From Methanoregulaceae archaeon (GTDB taxonomy: Archaea; Halobacteriota; Methanomicrobia; Methanomicrobiales; Methanospirillaceae): a stretch of DNA of 34,050 bases. Numbering within the stretch: the first letter of the stretch is position 1; the number at the start of each line of letters is the position of its first letter. Position numbers and translations under genes: made by a program. The notes below the pieces were generated by a model. It saw only the letters and a program-made list of their open reading frames with translations. It ran no database searches and was not told the DNA's origin. The stretch lies in contig JAHDSI010000080.1 of NCBI GenBank assembly GCA_018432765.1, forward strand, positions 1-34,050, written 5' to 3'. Shown in pieces: positions 7,567 to 17,266 of the stretch.

Positions 7567-7607
7567 TAGACAGATGAGACATCATTTAAGCAAGGATTGA
7601 TTGAAAC

Positions 7608-8621
7608 ATGCCAAAGATAAACAGGCCACGAAGAGGGTCTCTTGCATTCAGTCCCAGAAAGCGTGCCAAGAGCCAGGTGCCCAAGTACAAGTCCTGGCCG
7701 GAGTACGAAGGGGAACCGATGCTGCAGGGATTCGCAGGGTACAAGGTGGGTATGACGCATGTTGTCATGGTCGACGACCACAAGAACAGCCCCACCGAGG
7801 GGCGCGACATCATGGTCCCGGTCACCGTTCTGGAGGTACCTGCCATGAAGGTTGCAGCAGTCCGCGCCTACATTCGCGATACCAACGGAAAACGGCCTAT
7901 GACAGAGGTGTGGGCGGAGACGCTTGAACCCGCCCTGGCAAAACGGATCACACTTCCCAAGAAGTACAATGGCGAGAAGACACAGACCGCCATAACAGAA
8001 GGGATCGAGTCCGGCAGGGTCATGGATATCTACGCACTCATGCACACCATGCCTGAAGTGGTGAGCGGTATCCCAAAGAAAGTGCCTGAACTCATGGAGA
8101 TCCGAATCGGCGGAGGCACAATCATGCAGAGATTCGAGTTTGCCCTCGGTCTCCTGAACAACGAGGTCACCCTCAAGAACGTGGTCAAGTCAGGCGCTTA
8201 CGCCGACATCACAGCCGTAACCACCGGGAAAGGGACACAGGGCCCTGTCAAGCGCTGGGGAATCTCGATTCGGAAGAGAAAGCACTCGAGGGGCGGGAAA
8301 AAGCGACATATCGGCAACCTCGGTCCCTGGCACCCGCACCACGTGCGCTGGCAGGTCCCGCAGATGGGCCAGATGGGTTACCAGCAGCGAACCGAGTTCA
8401 ACAAACGGATTCTCATGTTCGGTGACAACGGGGCAGATATAACCCCTGCAGGGGGTTTCCTGCATTACGGGGTTGTCAGAAACCCGTATGTTCTCATCAA
8501 GGGTTCAATCCCGGGACCGGCCAAGAGGCTGGTCAGGATACGGCCTGCCGTCAGGCAGGGTGAACACGTGGAGCGCCAGCCCGCCATCGAGCATGTGAGC
8601 GTCCAGAGCAAGCAGGGGTGA
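7608..8621 (+). CDS. rpl3: 50S ribosomal protein L3
   Basis: The protein has 337 residues, archaeal/eukaryotic-type uL3 of the large subunit, which reaches toward the peptidyl transferase centre. The basic N-terminus [20 protein letters not shown], the [13 protein letters not shown] motif (about 40-52) and the C-terminal [18 protein letters not shown] are diagnostic. It is the first gene of the long ribosomal operon. Only a weak ribosome binding site (ggattga) precedes the ATG. The stop overlaps the GGGGTGA that serves the next gene. Confidence 0.97.
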   Translation: MPKINRPRRGSLAFSPRKRAKSQVPKYKSWPEYEGEPMLQGFAGYKVGMTHVVMVDDHKNSPTEGRDIMVPVTVLEVPAMKVAAVRAYIRDTNGKRPMTEVWAETLEPALAKRITLPKKYNGEKTQTAITEGIESGRVMDIYALMHTMPEVVSGIPKKVPELMEIRIGGGTIMQRFEFALGLLNNEVTLKNVVKSGAYADITAVTTGKGTQGPVKRWGISIRKRKHSRGGKKRHIGNLGPWHPHHVRWQVPQMGQMGYQQRTEFNKRILMFGDNGADITPAGGFLHYGVVRNPYVLIKGSIPGPAKRLVRIRPAVRQGEHVERQPAIEHVSVQSKQG

Positions 8622-8628
8622 AAAGACG

Positions 8629-9375
8629 ATGAAAGTAGAGGTAAAGGCACTCGACGGCTCAATTGCCGGAGATTTGGAACTTCCTGAAGTCTTCTCCGAG
8701 GAGTACCGACCGGATCTCATCAAAAAGGCGGTTATCTCGCTCCAGAGCACCCGCCGACAGCCCCACGGGACATATCCCTATGCCGGGATAAACTCTTCCG
8801 CGGTCAGCTGGGGGAGCGGCAGAGGTGTCGCACAGTTGCCGCGCATCAAGGGCGGTTCACGTGCGGCTAAGATACCCCAGGCAAAAGGTGGAAGAGCGGC
8901 ACATCCGCCTGTCACGGACAAGATACTTGTCAGGCAGATCAACAAGAAAGAGAAGCAGAAGGCCATCAGGTCGGCACTTGCGGCAACCGTATGCGAGGAG
9001 CTTGTCCGGGCACGGGGGCATCTCTTCGAAGGCGGGGTTCCGGTTGTTCTCGAGGACCAGTTCGAAGATCTGGTCCGCACGAACGACGTGATCGCCGCAC
9101 TTACCGCTGCAGGCGTCTATGCAGATGTCGAGCGGGCGAAGTCGAGCAAAAAGGTACGCGCGGGACGCGGCAAGATGCGTGGAAGGCGTTACAAGCAGAG
9201 AAAGAGCCTCCTTATCGTGACAGGAGACTCCCCGCTGAAGGCCGCCAAGAACCTGCCCGGCGTGGATGTGGTTACTACCGGACAGCTGAATGCTGAACTT
9301 CTTGCGCCCGGGACTCAGGCCGGACGCCTGACAGTCTGGACAAAGAAGGCAATCATGAGACTGGAGGAGAGGTAG
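8629..9375 (+). CDS. rpl4: 50S ribosomal protein L4
   Basis: The protein has 248 residues, archaeal uL4 (L4/L1e) of the large subunit, which lines the exit tunnel. Its internal loop contains GRGVAQLPRIKGGSRAAKIP, and the conserved GKMRGRRYKQRKSLLIV lies near residue 182. GGGGTGA is placed before the ATG, and the stop directly abuts the L23 start, indicating tight translational coupling. Confidence 0.97.
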   Translation: MKVEVKALDGSIAGDLELPEVFSEEYRPDLIKKAVISLQSTRRQPHGTYPYAGINSSAVSWGSGRGVAQLPRIKGGSRAAKIPQAKGGRAAHPPVTDKILVRQINKKEKQKAIRSALAATVCEELVRARGHLFEGGVPVVLEDQFEDLVRTNDVIAALTAAGVYADVERAKSSKKVRAGRGKMRGRRYKQRKSLLIVTGDSPLKAAKNLPGVDVVTTGQLNAELLAPGTQAGRLTVWTKKAIMRLEER

Positions 9376-9624
9376 ATGGTTCTGAAATATCCGTTTGTGA
9401 CGGAAAAGGCCATGATGGTACTGGAAAACCAGAACAAACTCCAGTTCCTGGTTGACAGGAATGCCACAAAGCCCCAGATCAAGCAGGAGATCGAGAAGGC
9501 TTTCGACCAGGAAGTGACTTCCGTCTCCACGATCATGACCATGAAAGGTCAGAAGAAGGCTATAGTGAGTTTTTCCAACGAGAAGGCTGCAGAGGAGATA
9601 TTGAGCAGACTGGGTATCATGTAG
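9376..9624 (+). CDS. rpl23: 50S ribosomal protein L23
   Basis: The protein has 82 residues, a short archaeal uL23, which sits at the tunnel exit and docks SRP and the translocon. The N-terminal YPFVTEKAM and C-terminal TIMTMKGQKKAIVSF motifs are conserved. The ATG follows the L4 stop immediately, and GGAGAGG in the L4 end serves as its ribosome binding site. Confidence 0.96.
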   Translation: MVLKYPFVTEKAMMVLENQNKLQFLVDRNATKPQIKQEIEKAFDQEVTSVSTIMTMKGQKKAIVSFSNEKAAEEILSRLGIM

Positions 9625-9634
9625 GTGGAAGATC

Positions 9635-10351
9635 ATGGGACATAGAATTACAACACAGAACAGGGGGAGAGGAGGGCCGACATACCGCGCGCCTTCTCAC
9701 CGGTACAAGGCGGCATTGCGGCATTCCGGCTCAGGCGAGACCACGGTCAGAGGAAAGGTCATCGATATCGAGCACGATCCCGCACGGCATTCTCCTATCG
9801 CCCTCGTACGGCTGGAAGATGGATCGAAGACCTACATGCTTGTCACAGAGGGAATCGGCGTTGACGACGAGATTGTATGGGGGCCTCTTGCAGAAGTGAG
9901 AAACGGCAATACGCTTCCTCTCAAATCGATCCCGACAGGTGCGTATGTCTGCAATATCGAAGCCCGTCCAAACGACGGCGGAAAATTTGTCCGCTCGAGT
10001 GGAGTCCAGGCCATTGTCGTGGACAAGACCGAGGAGAAAGTGGGCGTGCAGATGCCAAGCGGCCAGACGAAGTGGTTCAATGCGCGCTGCCGTGCGACCG
10101 TCGGTATCGTAGCCGGTGGAGGACGCGGCGAGAAACCGTTCGTCAAGGCAGGGAACAAGTATCACAAGATGAAAAATTCGGCATCGAACTGGCCGAGGGT
10201 CCGTGGTGTGGCCATGAACGTCATCGACCATCCCTTCGGAGGCGGTGGACACCAGCACGCAGGCAGGCCCAAGACCGTTGCCAGAGGAACATCCCCGGGA
10301 AGGGCAGTCGGACATATGGCGGCCAGGAAGACCGGCCGGGGCAAGAAGTGA
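9635..10351 (+). CDS. rpl2: 50S ribosomal protein L2
   Basis: The protein has 238 residues, uL2 of the large subunit, needed for subunit association and peptidyl transfer. The C-terminal HPFGGGGHQHAGRPKTV (from about residue 197) contains the universally conserved histidine-bearing loop. GGTGG precedes the ATG by several bases. Confidence 0.97.
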   Translation: MGHRITTQNRGRGGPTYRAPSHRYKAALRHSGSGETTVRGKVIDIEHDPARHSPIALVRLEDGSKTYMLVTEGIGVDDEIVWGPLAEVRNGNTLPLKSIPTGAYVCNIEARPNDGGKFVRSSGVQAIVVDKTEEKVGVQMPSGQTKWFNARCRATVGIVAGGGRGEKPFVKAGNKYHKMKNSASNWPRVRGVAMNVIDHPFGGGGHQHAGRPKTVARGTSPGRAVGHMAARKTGRGKK

Positions 10352-10361
10352 GGGGTAATTT

Positions 10362-10775
10362 ATGGCAAAGAAGACACAGAAGAGGCTACCAAGGCGGCGT
10401 GAGGAATTCACCTATCACGGTTTCAGGCTCGATGATCTGAAGAAGATGGGAATAACCGAACTCGTGCCCTTGATGCCAGCCCGTGCCCGCCGGAAGATAA
10501 ACCGCGGAATGACCCGGGGCGAGGAGAATCTCCTCTCCAGGTTCAGAGCTGGCGACACACGGATCCGTACCCATCTCCGCGACATGATCATCATGCCCGA
10601 GATGGTGGGAAGGGAAGTGGAGATCTACAACGGCAAGGAGTACATCAAAGTCGAGATCCAGCCCGAAGCCGTCTTCCACTACCTTGGAGAATTCGCACCG
10701 ACCAGGAGACGGGTAGCTCACGGGAGCGCTGGAATTGGTGCGACCAGGTCGAGTAAATACGTACCGCTGAAGTGA
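10362..10775 (+). CDS. rps19: 30S ribosomal protein S19
   Basis: The protein has 137 residues, archaeal uS19 of the small-subunit head, contacting the A-site tRNA region. [15 protein letters not shown] is in the N-terminal half, and the uS19 signature [18 protein letters not shown] is near the end. Its stop overlaps the start region of the L22 gene. Confidence 0.96.
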   Translation: MAKKTQKRLPRRREEFTYHGFRLDDLKKMGITELVPLMPARARRKINRGMTRGEENLLSRFRAGDTRIRTHLRDMIIMPEMVGREVEIYNGKEYIKVEIQPEAVFHYLGEFAPTRRRVAHGSAGIGATRSSKYVPLK

Positions 10776-10780
10776 TGATC

Positions 10781-11242
10781 ATGGCAAGAACGAAATATTC
10801 GCAGAAGATTGAGGGCGAAAACATGGCAAGGGGGAAGGTGAACGAAGTTCCCGTCTCTCCCAAGCATGCCATCGAGATTGCCGATTTCATCAAGAACAAG
10901 CGCGCCGGGGAGGCCGTCGCATACCTCGAGGATGTTGTGGCCGGAAAGAAGGCGATACCGTTCCGGAAGTTCAACCGGAACGTGGCTCACAAGAGAGGGC
11001 TTTCTGGTTGGGATGCGGGAAGATACCCGAAGAAGGCATCCGAAGCCTACATCCGCCTCCTCCATTCCGTTACCCGGAATGCCGAGTATATCGGCCTTGA
11101 TGCGGAGAAGCTACAAATCGTTCACGTATCAGCCAACCGGGGCCGCGGTTTACGGGGTTTCTTCCCCCGTGCGATGGGGAGGTCCACACCGAAGAGGCGC
11201 GAGACGGTAAATATCGAGATCATCGTCAGGGAGGTTGAGTAA
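10781..11242 (+). CDS. rpl22: 50S ribosomal protein L22
   Basis: The protein has 153 residues, archaeal uL22, lining the exit tunnel. The start at 10781 gives the conserved MARTKYSQK; an ATG at 10775 (two codons earlier, overlapping the S19 stop) is possible. The C-terminal [20 protein letters not shown] is the uL22 tunnel hairpin region. The S3 gene follows without a gap. Confidence 0.95.
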   Translation: MARTKYSQKIEGENMARGKVNEVPVSPKHAIEIADFIKNKRAGEAVAYLEDVVAGKKAIPFRKFNRNVAHKRGLSGWDAGRYPKKASEAYIRLLHSVTRNAEYIGLDAEKLQIVHVSANRGRGLRGFFPRAMGRSTPKRRETVNIEIIVREVE

Positions 11243-11968
11243 ATGGCAGTTGAGAGAAAGTTCGTGGCCGAAGGCGCCCGGAAGGCCAGGGTTGAAAAAT
11301 TCCTCATAAAAGAGCTCAAACGGGCAGGCTACGGAGGCATGGACCTCCAGCGGACTCCCCTCGGCACTCAGGTCACCATCTTTGCCGAAAAACCGGGGAT
11401 CGTCATCGGGAAAGGCGGCAAAGTGGTCAGGCAGCTCACACAGGACCTGGCTACGGATTTCGGTGTGGAGTCGCCGCAGATAGAGGTCCAGCAGGTTCAG
11501 AACCCCAATTTCAATGCCCAGATAATGGCAGAGAGGCTTGCCAATGCCCTGGAACGCGGCTGGTATTTCCGGAAAGCGGGATCGAGCATAATACGCCGTG
11601 TCATGGAAGCAGGGGCCCTTGGTTGTGAAGTGGTCATGGCCGGCAAGCTGACCGGTTCCCGTGCCAGGGTCCAGAAATTCACCGAGGGCTATATCAAGCA
11701 CTGCGGTGAGCCGGTGAACACCATCGTAGAGAAAGGCTATGCAGTTGCGATCAAGAAGCTCGGAGTCATCGGTGTCCAGGTACGGATCATTCCCCCGGGT
11801 GCCCGGCTTCCCGATCACTTCGAGATGATCGCTCCCAAGGAGCAGCCTGCACAAAGACCCGAGTTGAGCGTAACCGAAGTCGGCGAGGACCTTGATAGCG
11901 AACTCGAGGAAGACCTCATAGAGGATATCGAGGACTATTCAGAAGAAGAGTTCGTGGAGGAGAGTTAG
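11243..11968 (+). CDS. rps3: 30S ribosomal protein S3
   Basis: The protein has 241 residues, uS3 of the small subunit at the mRNA entry channel. A KH-domain GXXG-type segment IVIGKGGKVVRQL lies at about 53-65. The last 40 residues are very acidic (many D and E), a tail seen in many archaeal S3 proteins. The start abuts the L22 stop, and the stop abuts L29. Confidence 0.96.
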   Translation: MAVERKFVAEGARKARVEKFLIKELKRAGYGGMDLQRTPLGTQVTIFAEKPGIVIGKGGKVVRQLTQDLATDFGVESPQIEVQQVQNPNFNAQIMAERLANALERGWYFRKAGSSIIRRVMEAGALGCEVVMAGKLTGSRARVQKFTEGYIKHCGEPVNTIVEKGYAVAIKKLGVIGVQVRIIPPGARLPDHFEMIAPKEQPAQRPELSVTEVGEDLDSELEEDLIEDIEDYSEEEFVEES

Positions 11969-12172
11969 ATGGCAATACTTCGCGCCCAGGATGTCAGGCA
12001 ACTGTCAGACGTCGAGCTCGTGGAGCAGATGGAGAAGCTGCGTATGGAACTCATCCAGAACTACGGAAAGGTGAGCGCCGGAGGTTCCACTGAGAACCCG
12101 GGCCGCATTCACGAAATCCGGAAGACCATAGCGCGGATGAAGACAGAGCAGAATCAGCGGAGCAGGTCATGA
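11969..12172 (+). CDS. rpl29: 50S ribosomal protein L29
   Basis: The protein has 67 residues, uL29, a two-helix protein near the tunnel exit. The helical LSDVELVEQMEKLRMELIQN and ENPGRIHEIRKTIARMKTE are typical. A GGAGGAGAG tract before the ATG is its ribosome binding site. The gene ends in an ATGA overlap with rnp1. The SUI1 gene often found after L29 in euryarchaea is absent. Confidence 0.95.
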   Translation: MAILRAQDVRQLSDVELVEQMEKLRMELIQNYGKVSAGGSTENPGRIHEIRKTIARMKTEQNQRSRS

Positions 12173-12453
12173 TCTCTTCCCAGAACGTCCTTCGCCATGA
12201 ACTGATAGGCCTGGACGTTCTGGTCGTCAGCGCCAGCAACCCCACCCAGGTGGGTATATCGGGCCGGATCATCGATGAAACCCGGAACACGCTGGTCATC
12301 CTGGGAGTGGGAGGCCAATTGAGGGTTCAAAAAAGGTTCAGCATATTCAGGCTGACCCTTCCCGGGGGTGTCCGGGTCGAGATTGACGGTTCCGTGCTGG
12401 TAATGCCACCTGAGAGACGGATCAACATGTATTGGAAGAATAGAGGGAAATAA
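12169..12453 (+). CDS. rnp1: ribonuclease P protein component 1 (Rpp29/Pop4 type)
   Basis: The protein has 94 residues, the archaeal RNase P subunit homologous to Pop4/Rpp29, which with the RNA subunit matures tRNA 5' ends. The Sm-like barrel segments [20 protein letters not shown] and [13 protein letters not shown] are visible, and the C-terminus is basic. The ATGA overlap with L29 and TAATG overlap with S17 show that it is embedded in the ribosomal operon, its usual place in archaea. Confidence 0.94.
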   Translation: MISSQNVLRHELIGLDVLVVSASNPTQVGISGRIIDETRNTLVILGVGGQLRVQKRFSIFRLTLPGGVRVEIDGSVLVMPPERRINMYWKNRGK

Positions 12454-12779
12454 TGGCAAAAAATATAGGATTGAGCGTCAGCGAGCCAGAAGAGCTCTGT
12501 GATGACGCAAACTGTCCGTTTCACGGCACTTTACCGGTGCGCGGCCAGGTGATCACCGGCAAAGTCGTGAGCGATCGCATGATGGAGACGGTTGTTGTGG
12601 AACGGAAATACCTGCATTACGTGGGTAAGTACAATCGGTATGAGAAACGCAATTCCCGAATCCATGCTCATAACCCGCCCTGCATCAGTGCAAAAACGGG
12701 CGATATGGTGAAGATTGCGGAATGCAGACCACTCTCGAAGACCACGAAGTTCGTGGTTGTGGAGGTGGCCCGGTCATGA
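12453..12779 (+). CDS. rps17: 30S ribosomal protein S17
   Basis: The protein has 108 residues, archaeal uS17. [20 protein letters not shown] is in the N-terminal third, and the later [19 protein letters not shown] is the uS17 OB-fold region. The start overlaps the rnp1 stop (TAATG), and the stop overlaps the L14 start (ATGA). Confidence 0.95.
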   Translation: MAKNIGLSVSEPEELCDDANCPFHGTLPVRGQVITGKVVSDRMMETVVVERKYLHYVGKYNRYEKRNSRIHAHNPPCISAKTGDMVKIAECRPLSKTTKFVVVEVARS

Positions 12780-13174
12780 AGGCGAAGCAGTCAAAAACTC
12801 CACGAGCGCTCGCCACCGGTACCAGGATGCCCTGTGCCGATAACACCGGTGCCCGTGAAGTGGAGATAGTGTCGGTTTTCGGCTACCACGGTGTCCGCCG
12901 TCGTCAACCCAAGATGGGTCTTGGGGATATCGCGACGGTGAGCGTCAAGAAAGGCACTCCCGATATGAGGAAAAAGCTCGTGAGAGCGGTTGTCATCCGG
13001 CAGAAAAAAGAGATACGGCGACCGAACGGGATGAGAGTCTCATTCGAGGACAACGCGGTTGTGGTTGTGGACGAGAGAAACGAGCCTCGCGGAACCGAGA
13101 TCAAAGGGCCTGTAGCGAGGGAAGTCGCAGAGCGGTTTCCAAAGATCGGATCCATGGCCACAATCATCGTGTAA
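12776..13174 (+). CDS. rpl14: 50S ribosomal protein L14
   Basis: The protein has 132 residues, uL14 at the subunit interface. The conserved [15 protein letters not shown] and a C-terminal region ending [10 protein letters not shown] are clear. The frame is open further upstream, but the ATG at 12776 overlaps the S17 stop as ATGA and gives the normal archaeal length, so it is taken as the start. Confidence 0.96.
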   Translation: MKAKQSKTPRALATGTRMPCADNTGAREVEIVSVFGYHGVRRRQPKMGLGDIATVSVKKGTPDMRKKLVRAVVIRQKKEIRRPNGMRVSFEDNAVVVVDERNEPRGTEIKGPVAREVAERFPKIGSMATIIV

Positions 13175-13184
13175 GGTGTGAAAA

Positions 13185-13553
13185 ATGGTACGTATAGAAA
13201 GCAAACAGCCAAGAAAACAGAGGAAGGCGCGCTATACCGCTCCGGCACACCTGCGCAACAGGTTCCTGCATGCCCCGCTGGAATCATCTCTTCGGGAAGA
13301 GTACAAGACTCGGAGCGCCCGTGTCGTCAAGGGTGACACGGTCAAGGTCATGCGGGGTGAAGCTGCCGGCACGGAGGGAGTCGTGGATCTTGTGGACACG
13401 AAAAGATGCAAGATCGTTGTCCAGGGTGTCTCGATTCCCAAAGCGGACGGAACCGAGATGCCCCGACCTGTCGACCCATCCAACGTGCAGATTACAAAAC
13501 TAAACCTCAAGAACGATCCCGAAAGGGCAGATCGGGTTGGAGGGAACAGGTAA
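13185..13553 (+). CDS. rpl24: 50S ribosomal protein L24
   Basis: The protein has 122 residues, archaeal uL24, an assembly-initiator protein. The basic N-terminus (KQPRKQRKARYTAPAHLR) precedes a KOW motif, VVKGDTVKVMRGEAAGTEG (about 46-64). AAGGTGTG is the ribosome binding site. The stop overlaps the S4e start as TAATG. Confidence 0.96.
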   Translation: MVRIESKQPRKQRKARYTAPAHLRNRFLHAPLESSLREEYKTRSARVVKGDTVKVMRGEAAGTEGVVDLVDTKRCKIVVQGVSIPKADGTEMPRPVDPSNVQITKLNLKNDPERADRVGGNR

Positions 13554-14278
13554 TGTCAGATCACCTTAAACGACTCGTGGCACCCGACTCCTGGAATATT
13601 TCCAAGAAGACCGACAAGTTTGTCGCAAAGACAGCCCCGGGCCCTCACAACGCAAACGCCATGCCTGTTGTCGTATGGATGCGGGATCACATGGGTTTTG
13701 CCAGGAACTTGAAAGAAGTAAAAGAGATACTTGGCAGAAAAGAGGTCATAGTCAACGGGCAGCCGTGCAGGGATCCGAAGATGGGAATCGGTATCTTCGA
13801 TATCATCTCGCTCCCAAAGATCGGGAAGCATTATCGAATCCTCCGCGACAAGAACGGGCGGCACAAGACGATCGAGATCGATGAAGAATCGTCCAGATCG
13901 CGGCTGGCCAAGATCAGGAACAAGACCGTGGTCAGCGGAGGAAAGGTCCAGCTCAACCTGCGCTACGGTGCAAACGTCATCGGGGAGAACACGTACAAGC
14001 CGGGAGATTCGGTTGTCATATCTCTTGACCCGGAGACGCGGTTTGCGATACTCGATCATTTCCCGTATGCGCCAGGGAACATGGCCATGGTAATCGGAGG
14101 AAAACATTCCGGCAGGGTCGCCCGCATCGTCGATATCGTAAAGGTTGCAGGCAGCGTCCCCAACAGGGTAATCCTCGAAGACGACGGTGAGAAGATCCGG
14201 TTCGAGACGATCGATGACTACATCTACATGGTGGGCAGGGAGGCTCCGGCTCTCGCAGTGTGGGGGATTGAAGAATGA
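13553..14278 (+). CDS. rps4e: 30S ribosomal protein S4e
   Basis: The protein has 241 residues, archaeal/eukaryotic eS4, which is absent from bacteria. HLKRLVAPDSWNI opens the protein; an S4-like RNA-binding segment (LKEVKEILGRKEVIVNGQP) follows, and a KOW-like GGKHSGRVARIVDI lies near residue 180. The long frame extends upstream inside L24, but the ATG at 13553 overlapping the L24 stop gives the correct N-terminus. Confidence 0.96.
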   Translation: MSDHLKRLVAPDSWNISKKTDKFVAKTAPGPHNANAMPVVVWMRDHMGFARNLKEVKEILGRKEVIVNGQPCRDPKMGIGIFDIISLPKIGKHYRILRDKNGRHKTIEIDEESSRSRLAKIRNKTVVSGGKVQLNLRYGANVIGENTYKPGDSVVISLDPETRFAILDHFPYAPGNMAMVIGGKHSGRVARIVDIVKVAGSVPNRVILEDDGEKIRFETIDDYIYMVGREAPALAVWGIEE

Positions 14279-14781
14279 ACCCAATGCGGGAGCTCTTCGT
14301 GGAAAAGGTCGTCGTCCATATGGGTGTCGGTGAAGCCGGAGAGAAACTCACAAAAGCCGAAGAGATCATGAAGACCATCACGGGAAACACCCCTGTCCGG
14401 AGTATTGCCAAGAAAACCCAGCCGGCTTTCGGTATCCGCAAGGGCGGTGCAATAGGCTGCCGCGTTACCCTTCGGGGCGAGAAGGCGGAGAATTTCCTGA
14501 ATACGGCGCTTGGTATTGTCGAGAGGAAGATCTACCGCAGTCAATTCGACAGGAGCGGCAATTTTTCATTTGGAATCGAGGAACACACGGATTTCCCGGG
14601 AATGTCGTACGATCCGCAGATCGGAATTTACGGCATGGATGTCAACGTGGTTCTTGCACGAAAGGGAATCAGGATCACACGGAGACATGCACAGCAGAAG
14701 AAGCTTCCAGAAAAACAGGTAGTACGGCCCGACGACGCCGTCTCATTTCTGGAGGCGAAATTCCAGGCGGAGGTGGACTGA
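14275..14781 (+). CDS. rpl5: 50S ribosomal protein L5
   Basis: The protein has 168 residues, archaeal uL5, which binds 5S rRNA and contacts P-site tRNA. The conserved [15 protein letters not shown] and [17 protein letters not shown] are visible, as is [20 protein letters not shown]. The start overlaps the S4e stop (ATGA), and the stop shares a base with the S14 start. Confidence 0.96.
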   Translation: MNPMRELFVEKVVVHMGVGEAGEKLTKAEEIMKTITGNTPVRSIAKKTQPAFGIRKGGAIGCRVTLRGEKAENFLNTALGIVERKIYRSQFDRSGNFSFGIEEHTDFPGMSYDPQIGIYGMDVNVVLARKGIRITRRHAQQKKLPEKQVVRPDDAVSFLEAKFQAEVD

Positions 14782-14936
14782 TGGGTGGAGAAAAGACCAA
14801 GAAGTTTGGCCGCGGTGCACATGAATGCCAGATGTGCGGCCGGAAGCAGGGACTGGTACGCAGGTACCATATCATGTTCTGCCGCCAGTGTTTCCGCGAG
14901 TGGGCCCAGAGGATGGGCTTTAAAAAGATGAATTAG
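14781..14936 (+). CDS. rps14: 30S ribosomal protein S14 (zinc type)
   Basis: The protein has only 51 residues. It starts [20 protein letters not shown] and ends MGFKKMN. Four cysteines at 16, 19, 34 and 37 form a CXXC...CXXC zinc site typical of archaeal uS14. It lies between L5 and S8, where uS14 is expected. The TGATG overlap with L5 couples translation. Confidence 0.96.
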   Translation: MGGEKTKKFGRGAHECQMCGRKQGLVRRYHIMFCRQCFREWAQRMGFKKMN

Positions 14937-14949
14937 AGGTGAGTACACA

Positions 14950-15342
14950 ATGTCGAGATTAAATACCATTGCCGACGGCATGAGCACACTCAAGAATGCG
15001 GCTGACGGTGGAAAACCCAATGTCATCATCGAACCGGCCAGCAAACTCCTCGGTGCCATGTTTCGGATCATGCAGGAATCCGGCTACATCAGCGGCTTTG
15101 AATTTGTCGATGATGGCCGGGGAGGCCAGTTCCTGGTCCAGCTCAGTGGAAGGATCAACAAGTGTGGTGCGATTACACCGCGCTATTCGGTAAAGATGGC
15201 CGACCTGGAATACTGGGAGACCCAGTACCTTCCGGGCAAGAACTTCGGGATACTGATCCTGTCCACGTCGAAGGGTGTCATGACACATGAACAGGCCCGC
15301 AGGGAGAACGTGGGCGGCGAGTTGATCGGGTACGTCTATTGA
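14950..15342 (+). CDS. rps8: 30S ribosomal protein S8
   Basis: The protein has 130 residues, archaeal uS8, which binds the central domain of 16S rRNA. The N-terminal [17 protein letters not shown] and C-terminal [20 protein letters not shown] are diagnostic. GAGGTGAG lies at good distance before the ATG. Confidence 0.96.
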   Translation: MSRLNTIADGMSTLKNAADGGKPNVIIEPASKLLGAMFRIMQESGYISGFEFVDDGRGGQFLVQLSGRINKCGAITPRYSVKMADLEYWETQYLPGKNFGILILSTSKGVMTHEQARRENVGGELIGYVY

Positions 15343-15351
15343 GGTGTGAAG

Positions 15352-15876
15352 ATGGCAGCAACAAGAACAGTCGCTATCCCGGAAGGCGCATCCGTCGAGA
15401 TGGACGGGTACGTGCTGAAAGTGAAGGGACCGAAAGGCCAGCTTGAGCGCAACATGAGATTCCCCCAGATCAAGATAGAAGTCCTGGAGAACGAAGTTGA
15501 AGTCTCGACTTCGTCGGACAGGAAGCGCACCATGGCCATGGTGGGAACATTCGCTGCACATGCCAACAATATGTGCATCGGGGTCACCGAAGGCTTTGAG
15601 TACCGGCTCAAAGTGGTGTACAGCCACTTTCCCATTCAACTGAAGATGTCAGGAGATAAGCTTGAGATCGTCAATTTCCTGGGAGAGAAAAAGTCAAGGT
15701 ACGCCACCATCGACGAACGTGTCAAGGCAAATATCGGAAATGACGAGATAGTCCTCACGGGCATCGATAAAGAAATGCTTGGCAACAGTTCGGCAAATAT
15801 CGAGCACGCCACAAAGATTCGAAAGCGTGACCCGAGGACATTCCAGGACGGGATATATATCGTTCAGAAGGGGTGA
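15352..15876 (+). CDS. rpl6: 50S ribosomal protein L6
   Basis: The protein has 174 residues, archaeal uL6 near the factor-binding site. Two repeated alpha/beta domains are expected; MDGYVLKVKGPKGQLERNM and FEYRLKVVYSHFPIQLK are visible. The ATG at 15352 follows GAGGTG with correct spacing. A GTG two codons earlier overlaps that site and is less likely. Confidence 0.95.
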   Translation: MAATRTVAIPEGASVEMDGYVLKVKGPKGQLERNMRFPQIKIEVLENEVEVSTSSDRKRTMAMVGTFAAHANNMCIGVTEGFEYRLKVVYSHFPIQLKMSGDKLEIVNFLGEKKSRYATIDERVKANIGNDEIVLTGIDKEMLGNSSANIEHATKIRKRDPRTFQDGIYIVQKG

Positions 15877-15881
15877 GGAAG

Positions 15882-16292
15882 ATGGCAGACGAAAAGAAGA
15901 GACTGATACGTGTCCGCACCCAGAAATCGGCGAATTTCTCCCGCGACGGGGAAGGAAAGAAGAAGAAGCTGAAGAAAACCTGGAGGCGGCCGAGGGGGCT
16001 TCACAACAAGCAGCGTCTCCAGAAGAAGGCCAAGGGCCCTCTCCCGACTCCGGGATATGGCAGTCCCGTGGCGGTCAGGGGAATGCATCCCAGCGGATTC
16101 CGTGACATCCTGGTCTTCAACCCCGGAGATCTTGATGCCCTCGACCCCGACCAGGACGCGATACGCATCGGCGGGTCGGTAGGGGACAGGAAGAGAGCTC
16201 TGATCCAGGAAAAGGCCGTCTCTGCCGGCCTCAAGATCCTGAATCCAAAAGAGGTAAGAAGAGCTGTCGAGGAGGATGCCGAAGATGACTGA
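15882..16292 (+). CDS. rpl32e: 50S ribosomal protein L32e
   Basis: The protein has 136 residues, archaeal/eukaryotic eL32. A basic stretch KKKLKKTWRRPRGLHNKQR is followed by PTPGYGSPVAVRGMHPSG, the conserved L32e core. The start at 15882 is preceded by GGGGTGAGGAAG. The acidic C-terminus overlaps the L19e start. Confidence 0.95.
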   Translation: MADEKKRLIRVRTQKSANFSRDGEGKKKKLKKTWRRPRGLHNKQRLQKKAKGPLPTPGYGSPVAVRGMHPSGFRDILVFNPGDLDALDPDQDAIRIGGSVGDRKRALIQEKAVSAGLKILNPKEVRRAVEEDAEDD

Positions 16293-16737
16293 TGTCTCAA
16301 ACCAGAAGAGGATCTCGGCATCACTGCTCAAGTGCGGAGTAAACCGGGTATGGTTTGATCCGGAACGTATCCCGGATATCCAGAACGCGATCTCGCGGGA
16401 TGATATCAGGGAGCTTATCGACGATGGCGCGATACGGGCCCACCAGGTCAAAGGCGTGAGCAGGGGCCGGGCACGGGTCAAGATAGCGAAGAGGGCGTAT
16501 GGGCACTGCAAGGGCCCTGGAAGGCACCGCGGTGCGAAAGGAGCCAGGAATCCGCGAAAGAGGCAGTGGATCCAGAAGATCCGGGCTATCAGAAAGACGC
16601 TTGTCGAGTTACGTGACTCGGGCGAGATAGACCGCCATATGTACCGAATGCTTTACCGGAAGGCGGCAGGCGGACAGTTCAGAAATGTCGCGCACCTGCG
16701 TGCCCAACTGGAAATAATGTCAGGGAGGATGAAATAA
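16285..16737 (+). CDS. rpl19e: 50S ribosomal protein L19e
   Basis: The protein has 150 residues, archaeal/eukaryotic eL19, forming an intersubunit bridge. The conserved GVNRVWFDPER and GPGRHRGAKGARNPRKRQW are present. GGAGG at 16270-16275 is about nine bases before the ATG at 16285 but directly touches the ATG at 16276, so 16285 is chosen. Confidence 0.95.
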   Translation: MTDVSNQKRISASLLKCGVNRVWFDPERIPDIQNAISRDDIRELIDDGAIRAHQVKGVSRGRARVKIAKRAYGHCKGPGRHRGAKGARNPRKRQWIQKIRAIRKTLVELRDSGEIDRHMYRMLYRKAAGGQFRNVAHLRAQLEIMSGRMK

Positions 16738-17265
16738 ATGGCTTCAGGAGCGCGATATTTTGTTCCTTTCAGGCGGAGAAAAGAGGGAAAGACCGATTAT
16801 TACCAGCGGACCAGACTGGTCGTGTCTGACCGTCCACGGATGGTTGTCCGGAGGACAAACAGGTATATCATCATCCAGCTGGTATCTGCAGCGCTCGAGG
16901 GGGACAAGACGCTCGTTGCGGTAAATTCGAAAGAACTTGCGCGCTTCGGGTACACGGGATCCACCTCGAGCACACCTGCGGCGTATCTGACAGGAATGCT
17001 TTTTGCGGTCAGGGCCCTGAATACCGACTATCAACAGGCAATCCTGGATATAGGGCTGAACCGGGCGACACCGGGTGCCAGGGTATTCGCCGCGCTGAAA
17101 GGCGCTGTCACCGCAGGTCTTGACATCCCGCACGGCGAGGCCGTTCTTCCTGATGAAGATCGGGTAAAAGGTGTCCATATCGCAGAATATGCACCTGACC
17201 GAGCAGGGGACCTGGTCCAGAATGTTGAAGAGACGATTGATGCGATCATGAAGGAGCTCAAGTAA
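16738..17265 (+). CDS. rpl18: 50S ribosomal protein L18
   Basis: The protein has 175 residues, archaeal uL18, which binds 5S rRNA with L5. The N-terminal [20 protein letters not shown] and [19 protein letters not shown] are characteristic. The start abuts the L19e stop, with GGGAGGATG as ribosome binding site. Confidence 0.95.
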   Translation: MASGARYFVPFRRRKEGKTDYYQRTRLVVSDRPRMVVRRTNRYIIIQLVSAALEGDKTLVAVNSKELARFGYTGSTSSTPAAYLTGMLFAVRALNTDYQQAILDIGLNRATPGARVFAALKGAVTAGLDIPHGEAVLPDEDRVKGVHIAEYAPDRAGDLVQNVEETIDAIMKELK

Positions 17266-17266
17266 C